Below are positions 1 through 11,068 of a stretch of 64,000 nucleotides of DNA, one piece after another (the first letter of the stretch is position 1; every line of letters starts with the position of its first letter). The position numbers and the translations under genes are program-made. The stretch comes from Hygrophila difformis (taxonomy: Eukaryota > Streptophyta > Magnoliopsida > Lamiales > Acanthaceae), in assembly GCA_030278955.1 (NCBI GenBank), contig JAOANR010000006.1, positions 4,831,310 to 4,895,309 of the forward strand, in the 5' to 3' direction. The notes beneath the pieces were generated by a model. It searched no databases, was not told the DNA's origin, and saw only the letters and a program-made list of their open reading frames with translations.

Positions 1-301
1 GAGTTCGTGGTGGGGGAGTCTCTGGTACCGCAGAGTCTGATTCTGGTGTCTGTACGGGTGGATCCTCCTGGCTTGAAGATTGCGCTGCTGCATAACATAA
101 TTTAAAAGTTATTGGCATATACAGAGAGGATAAATAATATGATACTGTACACAAACCTGCCAAGTCTAAAGCCCATCGCTCGCGTGCCTCTCGCACCATT
201 CTGGCAGTCTCAGCTGGCGTAGGCATCACTGGTGTAGAATCTGACTCTGTTCCAGGCCGGCTTGGGGTGCCAGAAGCCGAGCCACCCCCCTGTTGAGACA
301 T
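1..301 (-). CDS. Second CACTA-element protein, 5' end only (partial, leaves the window)
   Basis: The start codon at 301-299 opens a 48-codon exon (157-301) beginning MSQQGGGSASGTPSRPG, rich in Ser, Pro, Gly and Thr. It ends at a good donor (CAG|GTTTGT at 157/156). A likely acceptor at 88-90 joins in frame to a second open stretch (1-87) that is again Pro/Ser/Glu-rich and continues off the left edge. A low-complexity N-terminus and a position downstream of the TNP2 gene on the same strand fit the second (TNPA-like or Transposase_24-like) gene of CACTA elements. No catalytic or DNA-binding motif is inside the window, so the product assignment rests on position and composition. No frame break is seen. 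Confidence 0.5.
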   Translation of the reverse strand, partial: MSQQGGGSASGTPSRPGTESDSTPVMPTPAETARMVREARERWALDLAGLCTVSYYLSSLYMPITFKLCYAAAQSSSQEDPPVQTPESDSAVPETPPPRT

Positions 302-403
302 CTGTAAACAATATAAGATGAAGTATAAGTGAACACATTAATATATGGTGTATATATGGACATTATGCAACAAGGAAGACAAATTTGTGTTACATGTTAA
401 TTT

Positions 404-3400
404 TCAAACTTCGAAATCCTCATCAGATGTCTCTTCAGATGATTCATCTATGTCGGTGTTATCTGATGTAGACATATTGTCTAGGGATTCTTCTGAGTCA
501 ATATCCTCATCCGGATTTAGATCTACAAGCTGGACTACATCATCTGTTAACCGCTCTCGGCGAGACGTAATGGTTGCAGTTTCAATACCTAGCTGTTCTG
601 CCACATCTACTTGGAATGCCTCAACATCTTCGCCCATCTTCACAGTAATCACACCCCTAGGCTTAATTTTACATACAGCCAACCAATCACGAGTCCTAGC
701 ATTTGGTCTGTTCGTTGGAAATTGAACATAACACACTTGTTCAGCTTGGTTGGCAAATATGAAGGGGTCGTAGTAGGGCAGATTCTTCGTCTTATTCACC
801 TCAATTAGCTTGTAATTCTCATGAGTACGCGTCCCAACTCCCTCACGAGTGTCAAACCATTTACATTTGAATAATGGAATTTGTTTTAAAGGCAATGCAG
901 GGTACTCTAGCACTAAAATCTCTTCGATAATACCGAAGAAATCCCGAGATTCGCCCGTAATGCAAACTCCACTATTGTAAGTCGTTCGACTTCTACCATG
1001 GTTCTCGGTGTGAAATTTCATTCCATTAATAAAATACATAGGAAATGATTGAGCTATTGGAAGTGGTCCTTGTGCAAGTTCGAGTAGACTTGGTATATCG
1101 GGCGGATGGCTCGATATGTAATCATCAAACCATTTCGGAAAGTGGTCAGACATGGCAGCTGAGATCTCAAGAACAGTAATCTGGGGATTAACAGAACGCA
1201 TATGTTGGTGGAACAACCTATAATTTATAACGAATTTCAATTTAGTATAAAGGAAATAAAAAGTTGGTGGAAAAACATAAAATTTGAAACGATTTAATTT
1301 GAATTTACTAACGCGATATACGGTTCTGTTTCTGTGCAATTCAGTAGCACGTAGTTGTGGGCAGCCTTTAACTCTTGCTCGGTCATCCGTCTTTTTTTTG
1401 GCCCTACCCTGTGCACGTCCTCCTACTTTGAAAATACTAATAAGGCCATCATCCTCATACGGGCAACCACCATCGTCATTCCTAGGCACATTTCGCTCAC
1501 GGGTGAACACATGCTTCTCAAAGTAATGAGAGCAAAAAAATGATGCTTCTCGGACAAGATAAGCGTTGCAGATAGACCCTTCAACGTGTGCCTTATTGCG
1601 CACCGTACGCTTTAACCGGTTTAGGTACCTGTAATAGATGATCAGTACAAGAAATGGTCACTATCATATTGAAAATGCTATAATATTTTTATTGTACTCA
1701 TAAATTTAAATGGAATTCGTACCTTTCATAGGGATACATCCATCTGAACTGTACAGGACCAGCAACACTTGCTTCATAGGGTAGGTGGACAGGAAGGTGC
1801 TCCATACAATCGAAGAATGCAGGTGGGAATATGGTTTCTAGTTTACACAGTACTAATGGAATATCTAACCCCAACCTCTCCATTTCATGTGTTTTGATGG
1901 TCTTTGCAGTTAAGGCACGAAACACATTACTCAATTCCGTTATTGCCTCCCAAACGCTCACAGGTAGTAGTTCTCTCCATCCGATGGGAAGAAGACGCTG
2001 CAAGAACACATGGCAATCGTGGCTCTTCATACCAAACATCCTGTGCTTATTCGTGTCTACACATCTTCCCAAGTTCGACACACACCCATCTGGAAACTTC
2101 AAGCCACCCACCCACTTAAGAAATACATCCCTCTTGTCCTTGTCCATTGTGTATATAGCCTTAGGATATCTTCCTGTACGGGCATCTCTGTGCAATTCTG
2201 GTCTGTTACACAGGGTAACGATGTCCTCTCGTGCTTTAGCATTGTCCTTCGTCTTCCCTTGGACGTCCATCACAGTGTTGAAGACATTCTCAAACACATT
2301 CTTTTCGATATGCATGACATCCAAGTTGTGACGGATCAAATTTGTTTTCCAGTACGGTAGGTCCCAGAATATACTCCTCTTTTTCCAACCACAAGTCTTG
2401 CTGATGTGTGTGTTTGCTTCTTCACTACCAATTTCAAATACACGCCTAAGACCATGTGAATCTATGTCGGCCAATATCTCTTCCCCACTTCTATTGGTTG
2501 GCGGCAGCCCTTGCTCCACCCGATCCTTTATAAATCTGGTCTTATCTGATCTAAATGGGTGGTCTGTAGGAAGGAACTTCCGATGCGAATCAAACCAAGA
2601 TTGTTTCCCACCCTCCTTCAATCGTATAGACTCGGTTCTTTCCATACAGACCGGGCATGCAGTTTTGCCGTAGGTACTCCAACCGGACAACATAGCATAA
2701 GCTGGAAAATCTCCTATAGTCCACATCAGTGCCGCCTTCATCTGAAAGTTTTGTTTACTAAATGTGTCGTATGTTGTGATCCCAACGTCCCACAACTCCA
2801 ATAGCTCATCAATCAAAGGTTGTAGGTACACGTCAATCCTTTGTTTTGGACTCGATTTGCCAGGTATTATGGCTGTCAAGAACATATACTCATCCTTCAT
2901 ACACATCCCTGGGGGGAGGTTGTACGGTGTCAATAGAACGGGCCAACAAGAGTATTGGGCACCTGATTGACCGAAGGGTTGGAAACCATCGGTGCACAGC
3001 CCTAATCTCACATTTCGTCCCTCCGAACCGAATTCGGGATGAATCTGGTCAAAGTGTTTCCATGCTTTGGAGTCGCATGGATGACACATCTCACCAGTAC
3101 CCCCATGGTCATGCCCTACATGCCATGTCATGTATTTCGCAGTCGCCTCCGACGAATACAGACGTTTTAATCTGTTTTTTAAAGGGAAATAAAACATATA
3201 ACTAACTGCAACTTGTGATCCATTGCTGGAAACTTTAAATCGCGGCCTGGCACAAAACTTACAGTTCTGTAAGGCCACATCATCCCTCCAATACAACATA
3301 CATCCTTTATCACAACAATCAATTTTCTGAACGGGTAATCCAAGGCCCTCAAGAAGTTTCTTTGCCTCATAGAAATTTTTAACCATTGAGTTCTCCTCCG

Positions 3401-3998
3401 GCAGTGTATCAATGATGAGCTGACATAAGGTGTCGAAACATCTTTCAGATAGATGGTGCTTCGATTTAATATTTAGCAACCTCGCAACAGTTGACAATAG
3501 TGTCATTTTCTTACACCCAGGCCACAAATCCTTGTCCGCTGCATCCAACATGGCATAGAACAATTTATCTTGTGGGTTAGGCTCCTCGGGTGGCATAGGA
3601 TCATCGTCTGCGTTATTTGGTAATTCATCGGGACGTGCATAACCCAGTCCATCAATTATCATCTGTCTGTAGTTGGTTGAAGGAGGTTCTATGCCCCTAT
3701 CTGCTGCACCTCCCGACGGTGCTTCATCATCATAGAGAGGGCGAAAGTTGTGTGGCTCTCCATGACAAGTCCATCGATTGTAATTTTCAACAAATCCTCT
3801 TTTGTATAGGTGTCCTTGTATTTCATTATCTGGTAAATAACATCTATTCCTACATCTTGCACATGGACACCTTATCATCCCTTCTACTATATCACATTCG
3901 GGGTTTTTACGACAATCCCTCAAAAAGGATAGGACGCCTTGCTTAAATTCAGGTGTTAGTTCCCCACCACGTGGTCGGTACATCCAAGTGCGCTCCAT
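404..3998 (-). CDS. CACTA transposase (TNP2/TNPD-like; Transposase_21 family)
   Basis: The N-terminus (MERTWMYRPR...) carries a cysteine-rich transposase-associated domain at about residues 1-80, with pairs such as CPCARC. The Transposase_21 core follows (about residues 300-560), with motifs such as GMCMKDEYMFLTAI and KTACPVCMERT. A DUF4218 region then begins near the end of the first long exon. A donor at 1723/1722 and an acceptor at 1628/1629 join PYER to YLNRLKRTVRNKA in frame, so the DUF4218 domain continues in the next exon; this is followed by a DUF4216 domain (about 960-690 on the plus strand) and an acidic Ser/Asp/Glu tail ending at 404. A second intron near 1220-1320 is likely, because the open frame there reads as AT-rich low-quality protein, but I could not place its boundaries in phase. 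No internal stop breaks the exons, so the gene may be intact. The protein cuts and moves CACTA elements in the nucleus. Confidence 0.85.
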
Positions 3999-3999
3999 T

Positions 4000-5404
4000 A
4001 TCTAACTGAATTTTAAGATAGGGGTAAAATGCTTAAACGAAGATATGGAGTTTTATTAAAGTAACATATTTATTAGGACTTATATTCTTTGTTATTTGAA
4101 TTTTATAATGGATATACACGATGGAATAAACAAATAGTATTTTTTCGGCTAAACTAGTTTCTAAATTTGATATTGTTTCAAACTTATCAAACAAATTATA
4201 AGCCAATATATTTTCTCAATTAAACACATCCATCAATTCGGTCAGTTATGTTCAGAAAATATGTTTAAAATATTGCATCAATCAATAATATTAAACATTC
4301 CGAAGAATCATAACAAATTGCTAGGCTAATAGGATGATTTTCGCGTACCTTGTATAACCTCCTTCAATCACTTTAAATTGCCTATGTATGCTCACGATCC
4401 TTCCGTCTCTTCACTTCTACGATCCGGAAATTCGACTGGAATGAATCAACATGTCATGTTTCAATGAAGCATGCTAATGATCTTTAGTTAAACAGACCAA
4501 TGAACACATATATGAAATCAAAGTCAACAAAATAATGTAAACAGTAGCAAGTGTCGAAAATGGCTTGAAATTTCAAGTGCTCATTAGATGATCATCCGAT
4601 GTCCATTTTTTGTGTTCTTTATATCAAAACACATCTACGCAACATGAGGAATTCAGAAATGATCTCAAATTCAACAAATTCCCAACAGAAAAATACCAGT
4701 AATCGAAAACAGTGGCAAAAGTCGACTATGAATAGTATTTAACAACATATTACCATATAAGAAAGTATTGTCAACACTTCCTAATATCCTCAATCAAACT
4801 ACATTCAATCAATTACACCTAAATCAAATTAGAGCAATCAAATTACATTCAATTTCAGTTCTTCAATACCAAAACCAGTAAAAACATTGCTTCTTCACTA
4901 CACTCCAACACAATCAAAACAACAAAACTGTGTGTATACCAGTAATCACAACATTTTTCCAAAACAATTAGTAGAATGAAAAAACAACCTTTACACAGCA
5001 ATGAAGCACTTCACAGCATATAGGCAACAATATAACATATTGCAAAAAAATGAACACAAAGCAGAATCGAACGAGAGAATGTAAACCTGCAAACAAAGCT
5101 TGGCGGGCGTCGGGTGGGCTTCGACGGCAGAGGCGCCGGGCAGCGGCGCTGGGCGGAGAGGCGCCGGCGGGGCAGAGACGACGGCTTAGGGATTTCGGAA
5201 GGCGCCGGGCAGGGACGACGGTTTAGGTGAGGGTGAAGGAGGTTGCTGGTTCGGGGGGTGGCTCGAGGCGTCGACGGGATGGGCACGACGGTGGGCGGTG
5301 GTCGGCGAGAACGAACGACGAAGCGGGAGCGAAAATTTCGCCAACGGTCTTCTCCCCCAATTCTGTAATTGTGTTTCACAGCGAGCAAGGAAAAAATAAT
5401 TTAA
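4000..5404. other. Upstream non-coding part of the CACTA element
   Basis: Between the transposase start and the subterminal repeats the DNA is AT-rich up to about 5090. It then becomes a GC-rich block (about 5100-5340) that would be the promoter or 5' leader of the transposase transcript on the minus strand. Open frames here are Arg/Pro-rich products of base composition and match no family I recognise. Confidence 0.5.
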
Positions 5405-5639
5405 CCTAGGTTAGCGACCGTCTTTTCCGTCGTTACGACGGTCGCTAACAGCGACCGAAAATTTTGCGGTCGCTAAGCCCGTCGTTGAAGCACGCCCCAC
5501 CAGCGCCCCCGAGGAGCGGTCGTTAGGCCGGTCGTTAATACAACCACCGTTCTCTTCCCGTCGCTAAGACGGTCGTTGTCAACGACCGCACTGTGGCGGT
5601 CGCTGAATTCGGTCGCTGTACGAGTTTTTTCTTGTAGTG
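5405..5639 (-). repeat. CACTA subterminal repeats and terminal inverted repeat
   Basis: At least ten copies of a GCGACCG-type heptamer core in direct and inverted orientation, ending in the outward CACTACAAGAAA terminal repeat at 5639. Confidence 0.85.
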
Positions 5640-5907
5640 TACTCCCTCCGTTTTTTTTTAAGTTCACCATTAGCATAGTAGATACTATTCATTGAGTAAC
5701 TTTAATTCAACTTTTTCATATAGTTATATAAGATAAAACATAGTCAAGTGAGATCTTGTTGGATTCGTCTAATCACGAAGTTTTAGAATTTCAAACTTTT
5801 ATAATTTTTACTTATATATAATATGAGATATTGATGATTAAAAATGTGCATTGGATTGCGTGCAGTGCAGGATGGGTGAAGTTAAAAAAGACAAAACGGA
5901 GGGAGTA
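5640..5907. mobile_element. Stowaway-like MITE (Tc1/mariner type)
   Basis: Begins TACTCCCTCCGT and ends ACGGAGGGAGTA: inverted termini with TA at both outer edges, about 268 bp. Its left TA is directly adjacent to the CACTA terminal repeat. Confidence 0.85.
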
Positions 5908-6494
5908 TAATATAAGATAAATACATGTATGAATATAATTTAAGTGGTTCATAACTCTAATGGGGATGTATTCAATAAGGAGCCTGTACCATTTTTTTAG
6001 CCTCTTAAAATTTGAGTGTTTTCAATCTAAATTTTAAAATGTATTGAAAAATCTTAAGGTATTCATCGAGGTTTTAAAAAGTCTTTAAAAAATCTTGAAG
6101 TATTTATTACAAATTTTAAAAGGTCTTAAAAATATTTAGGTAATTAACAATCTATTGACTTAGACTCCATCAATTTTAATGGATTCTCTTCGAAAATATG
6201 ATCATACAACTCTTTTTTGCAATAAAGGTTTTTAGAAATTCTGTACAACATGGAGTCTACATAAAATCAACCAACTCTATGTGAAATCTACGAATTTTTT
6301 AAACATATTGATTTTAAAAGTCTGAAAAATGTAACAAAATTTTAATTGAACACATCTTCCTAAAGTTAACTGCTCACTCTTCATGATACTGACCTACCAA
6401 ATAAAAAATACTGGATCCACCACTGACCCTACATATATATATATATGTATATACGCACAAGTACACATATATACATGGTTTATATATTTATTTA
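5908..6494. other. AT-rich intergenic DNA
   Basis: Contains degenerate short repeats of a TTTTAAAA(G/T)TCTT type and a small TA-rich stretch near 6430. No coding, RNA or clear mobile feature seen. Confidence 0.4.
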
Positions 6495-6947
6495 GAGTCT
6501 GGTTGTTTTAACTTATTTTTTCTTCTTTTGACTTTTGCTTCACCCAAAAGTCCTTTTGAATATTTTTAACTGTTTGTTTTGACTTTTTTAAAAGAAAAAA
6601 TGAGAAGTAAAAGTTAAAATTCAACTTTTTTTCAAAGTAGGTGGGGGGTTACTTTTGTTAAAAGGAGAATTCATTTTGGAATAAAATACAAAAATATCCC
6701 CATTTAAAAAGGAAATAAAATATATTGTAAATATCCTTACAATATTTATGTCCATTTTAGTAATTTTAATATATCAAAAGTCATTCTATGTACAATTCAT
6801 CCAAACATGTTTCCGTTGAAAATCAACTTTAATAATATCAATCCAAACAATTATTTGAGCTGTTTTTGCTTTTGAATTCTCCTTTTCTCTCATTCTCCTT
6901 TTACTACTGACTTCTCATTTTTTTCAAAAGCCAAAATAAACAGGCCC
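6495..6947. mobile_element. Tourist-like (PIF/Harbinger) MITE
   Basis: Left end GAGTCTGGTTGTTTTAAC pairs with the right end, whose reverse complement is GGGCCTGTTTATTTTGGC. Both sides are flanked by TTA (6492-6494 and 6948-6950), the 3-bp duplication typical of PIF/Harbinger elements. No coding capacity. Confidence 0.65.
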
Positions 6948-7095
6948 TTATTAAAGGGTTAAGATTTGATTTTGAAACATGCCATTTATTCGAAATTGAT
7001 TTTTTCAATGCTAATAATAAGACGGGATTTAGTAATTTCCAACAGAATTAGTAAAATTTAATAGAAATGTGTACATGCTATGTGATCTGTAATAA

Positions 7096-7522
7096 GAGGG
7101 TGTTTGGATTGGCTTCTACCAAGGTACTTTTGGCTTTTGCTTTTGCCAAAAGCATTTTTGGGGAAAAAGAAACGTTTGGTTTGGCTTTTTTAAATAAGCA
7201 GAAGCACCTCGAAAAGCTCCAAAAGTGATTCTGGGAGGGGGTGCTTCTCCGAAAAGCAGAAGCCAAAAGCACTTCGTAAAATGTGCAAAGACTTAAATAC
7301 CCTCATTACTTAAAATAAATTACATTACAAATATATGTTATTATCATAATAAGTAGCATGTCATTTTTGGTAATTTATACATTTCAAAAGCACTTTTCAC
7401 TTTTACACATCCAAACACACTTTTGAAAAAAACGCTGCTTTTCAAACATTCTATCCAAACACAAAAGTTACCTGCTTCTGCTTTTGGCTATGCTTTTCTC
7501 AAAATTCAATCCAAATGGACCC
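7096..7522. mobile_element. Tourist-like (PIF/Harbinger) MITE
   Basis: Left end GAGGGTGTTTGGATTGGC and right end (reverse complement GGGTCCATTTGGATTG) form terminal inverted repeats flanked by TAA on both sides (7093-7095, 7523-7525). The interior repeats AAAAGC/GCTTTT motifs in both orientations (reads such as CTTTTGGCTTTTGC). Confidence 0.7.
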
Positions 7523-7700
7523 TAAATATATATATGCACAACAAAAAGTATTTACGTCATAGTAGAGTACATCTTGTTATGCATGTTTACAGAACAGAAT
7601 TTTTGAAGTACTATTACTATGTTAAACAGCCAGGGTAATCGAATATTCAATCATAAAATTAACAGAAACTTAGCATTTAACCAATTCCTTATCTTTTTAG

Positions 7701-8060
7701 AGGGGAAAATGACCCATTTGCTCCGATAATGTTGAAAATATTTTCAAACATGCCAAAAAAGTTCGAATTAAATGAACACGTCTATTAAATACCATAATTA
7801 TTGCCAAACCCGTCCATGAACCCGATTTTTTTACTAATCATTGCCGAACTCGTCTATTAAAAACCTACCCATCGCCGAACTGGTCCCTCCAGAAGGGTAG
7901 TTTAATGGACGGGTTCAACAATTATTAGTAAAAAAACCGGTTCATGGACGGGTTCGGCAATGATTAGGATATTTAATGGACGAGTTCATTTACTTCGAAC
8001 TTTTTTTGACTGTTTAGAAAATTTTTCAACATTATCGTACAAAATGAGTCATTTTACCCT
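7701..8060. mobile_element. Foldback-type MITE with very long inverted repeats
   Basis: The whole 360 bp is two inverted arms of roughly 170 bp. AGGGGAAAATGACCCATTT at the left matches the complement of AAATGAGTCATTTTACCCT at the right, and inner blocks such as GACGGGTTCGGCAATGATTA recur inverted. The flanks resemble each other only weakly (TTTTTAG and TTTTGGAG), so the target duplication and superfamily (Mutator-like is possible) are uncertain. Confidence 0.65.
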
Positions 8061-8159
8061 TTTTGGAGTATCACAGTAAATGACAACATATTTAATTGTA
8101 TTATTATACTTCATATGCTAGATATTCATCATCCAGCACTGTATATTTTCCACAATAAA

Positions 8160-8425
8160 TACTCCCTCCGTGTCCCAGGCAAGATGTCTGGTTTGACTTT
8201 TTGGCACTATTCATTATTTAACTTTGACTCAATATTATTTCAAGTATATGTTTGAAAAAAAATAGTCGAGTTGGATCTTGTTAGAATCGTATAATCATGT
8301 AGTTTTATAATATATATTTTACATAATTTTTTGTTGTATATATTTTGAGATATTAACGATTGAAAAAATGCATTGGATTGTGTGCAGAAATGAAACAAGA
8401 CATCTTAAATGGGACAGAGGGAGTA
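8160..8425. mobile_element. Stowaway-like MITE
   Basis: TACTCCCTCCGTGTCCC at the left and GGGACAGAGGGAGTA at the right; 266 bp. The interior carries the core CTTGTTAGAATCGTATAATC shared by many elements in this window. Confidence 0.85.
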
Positions 8426-8923
8426 TATACTATAAATATATGCATGTGGGTATGTATCACACGTTCGCAGGAACTAACGAAACGAATGAATAGAAGGTCT
8501 GCAACGAATTAGTCTATTACTATAGAGTATTCAAATTCAAATATGGAGGTAAAAATTATGATTATTTTTTTTCAGTGTTTAAGAAATATGATTTTTTTAA
8601 TCTTAAAAATTACAACTGGGATTATTTCTAGGTTGCGATTTGTAAAGTACGTACGGTCAACACCTGCCTTATTGTTAAGAGATTAAAGTAGCTAGTAATA
8701 CGTAGTAGAAGATCTAGAAAAGGCCTGTAAAGATTCAATTTTAGATCGATTAACCCTTACATTTATAATACACATTTTATTTACAACTTTAGCTTCACAA
8801 ATTCATTAATAATAATTCTAACAAATTTAACGATATATTTTTATTAATATTTTAATATGGGCAACATACACGACTTTCTTTTAGTATATAAACTAAAACT
8901 AACTTCCAAATTCAGTTAAACTA

Positions 8924-8992
<69 letters not shown>

Positions 8993-9510
8993 CCAAAATA
9001 TATAACAAAATGGGAAATAAAATACTGATTTTATCTATAATACAATATCCTAGTAAAAACATACATTTCAAATTGAAAAATCTAAGTAAAATACGAAATC
9101 TAATTGAAAATATAGTTTAATCAAAATGAAATAAAAAACAAATAAAAAAAAAACTAGCATTAGTATATGTGCTTATAATTCATTTTTTCACAGGGATAAA
9201 AGCATTTTGCTTAAAGGGTTGTGAGAGTTCACGTCAAACTAATAATATATAGTACATTAATTTTTATGGGTTATTGTTGAAACGTTTTTTTAAATGTTTA
9301 CAATTACCAATTTCATAATTTATTTTCAGGCTGTATTTTCATCAATTTAATATGGTATTTTTTTTAGAAATTTAATCAAATTTAGAATTGAGGTAGTTAT
9401 TATTAAAAATTTAGAGATTTAATATTGTCATATAAAGTTAGAGAATTGAGGTAGTTATTATTAAAAATTTAGAATTTAATATTGTCATATAAATTTATTG
9501 AGGTAGTTAT
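8426..9510. other. AT-rich intergenic DNA with an ATT microsatellite
   Basis: No gene seen. An (ATT)n run of about 21 units lies at 8924-8988. Imperfect direct repeats around 9375-9500 share a GAGGTAGTTATTATTAAAA type unit. Confidence 0.5.
8924..8988. repeat. (ATT)n microsatellite
   Basis: Uninterrupted trinucleotide run of about 65 bp. Confidence 0.95.
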
Positions 9511-9774
9511 TACTCCCTCCGTCCCATCACACTTGTCCTGTTTGACTTTTTTACACTGTTCATTATTCAGCTTTGACTCAATTTTATTGCAAGTATATAT
9601 TTAGAGAAAAATAGTCGAGTTTGGTCTTGTTAGAATCATATGATCATGTAGTTTTATAATATATATTTTGTATAATTATTTATTGCACATATTTTGAGAT
9701 ATTAGCAGTTGAAAAAGTGTATTGGATTGTGTGCAAAAATGAAACAAGACAAGTTAAATGGGACGGAGGGAGTA
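9511..9774. mobile_element. Stowaway-like MITE
   Basis: TACTCCCTCCGTCCCATC at the left, ATGGGACGGAGGGAGTA at the right; 264 bp, same subfamily as 8160-8425. Confidence 0.88.
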
Positions 9775-10718
9775 TTAAAAATAGTTTAATTGAATTCTTA
9801 TTATATTTTAGAGAATTGTTTAAATTTTGTATATATGATTAAAGATGAGTGATCGAATTTTGGCACTAACAGATTATTATTAGAATATTCCAAAAATTTA
9901 TGGAACTTGTTAACAATGAAACAAACTAAAATAATTAGAAAAGTTTATAAGATGAATTAATGTAATTAATAGTTCGTGGGAATAAACAATATTAGGTCAA
10001 AGTTAGAAGGCAAATTAAGTTTTGACCTTCTAAAACTAAAAGTACATTGCCAAAGATAACTAAAATTGAGAAAACCATGTCTTTTATCAAAAAGTTGCAA
10101 ACAAATGACCAATTCTAGAACCATACAAGAAATTTAAATTATAATTAGCTAGACCACCTGAGAATAAATTCGTCCAACCATATTTTCTAATAATTCTTCA
10201 ATATCTCCTGCTGATCAAGTCATTGCAACAGTAATTATTTCTATAAGTGTTTACTTAATTTATGTCTCTGTAAATGACATGCGTAAGAGTCGACAATATT
10301 TTTCAAGTACTCCAATATATAATTTGAAATATAGGTCGCTTTTGGAGTGAATTTTTATCCCACCAGTAATCAAATCCACACAATTCAAGAAACTTTGAAG
10401 GTATCCATTTATTACCAATATGAAAGTGGTAAGAGGTAAAAGTACAGTGTAAATTAAAGAGTTACCAAGGGTGAAATGCAAAATAGATATCATCTATGGC
10501 TGTAATATTATTGAATAAATGGTTGCGTGGTGTATTGTGGAAGTCAAGGGGACCCCTTAGCTTAGCTTATGGTGAGTTTTGACTGTAGCGATCCAGCTGA
10601 CTGACCCAATTTTTACCTGACCCCTATCCTTATCACCACTCTCTTCAGTAAACTAAAGTGTTGTGTAATTAAATTTTTTCCTTTTATTTATTTTTTTGTA
10701 AAAATAAAAAATTGCTTT
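9775..10718. other. ERF upstream intergenic region
   Basis: AT-rich, no gene recognised. Around 10545-10565 the sequence GTCAAGGGGACCCCTTAG contains an inverted repeat, and TTGAC/GTCAA cores (W-box-like) occur at about 10545 and 10578. Regulatory meaning is untested. Confidence 0.3.
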
Positions 10719-10740
10719 GGGGGGGGGGGGGGGGGGGGGG
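10719..10740 (+). repeat. Poly(G) homopolymer, G22
   Basis: Twenty-two consecutive G residues about 330 bp upstream of the ERF start codon, in otherwise AT-rich DNA. Assembly length errors are common in such runs. Confidence 0.85.
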
Positions 10741-10816
10741 TTCTTTCCCTGGACCCTGATTATTAAGGGCAGCGACTATTGATAAAATTGAAATGTTCAT
10801 GTCCCTTTGCATAGAA

Positions 10817-10827
10817 CTATATATTCC
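10817..10827 (+). promoter_or_regulatory. Candidate TATA box of the ERF gene
   Basis: CTATATATTCC lies about 245 bp upstream of the ATG at 11069. The spacing allows a 5' leader of roughly 200 bp. This is the best TATA-like element before the gene, but no transcript evidence is available. Confidence 0.35.
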
Positions 10828-11068
10828 TTCCCTTTCTCTGCTAGATTTTCCATATCTTCCAACAACCAACCTCTTCTACTCATTCCCACTCATCAAATTT
10901 TCTTACTTTCTTCTAGCGATCTTTGTAAGAATTATTAGTACAGTTCCCTGTATGGACATATTATTGTTGTAATAACCCCTTACCCACATGTACACACACT
11001 TTCCTTTCTCGGGTTTCCAATTATAGAATCCCTAATTTTCACTAGTGTTAATTCGGTTTCCTGAAATC

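Larger units (their letters stand above)
1..5639 (-). mobile_element. CACTA (En/Spm) DNA transposon, transposase-side end, left end outside the window
   Basis: The right boundary at 5639 reads, on the minus strand, CACTACAAGAAAAAACTCG, the signature terminal inverted repeat of plant CACTA elements. Just inside it (about 5405-5625) are many short subterminal repeats in both orientations built on GCGACCG / CGGTCGCTAA / CGGTCGTTA, as expected for transposase binding sites. Further in are a TNP2-like transposase gene (404-3998) and the start of a second element gene (1-301), both on the minus strand. The other terminal repeat would lie left of base 1, so the length and the 3-bp target duplication cannot be verified. 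The bases following 5639 are TAC, a plausible 3-bp target. Confidence 0.9.

Noticed and set aside
5011..5388. Arg/Pro-rich minus-strand frame
   Set aside because: Lies in the GC-rich non-coding 5' region of the CACTA element with no domain and no splice link to the transposase that I could support.
11045..11068. Upstream extension of the ERF frame
   Set aside because: It depends on a GTG codon; the in-frame ATG at 11069 matches the usual short Ser-rich N-terminus.
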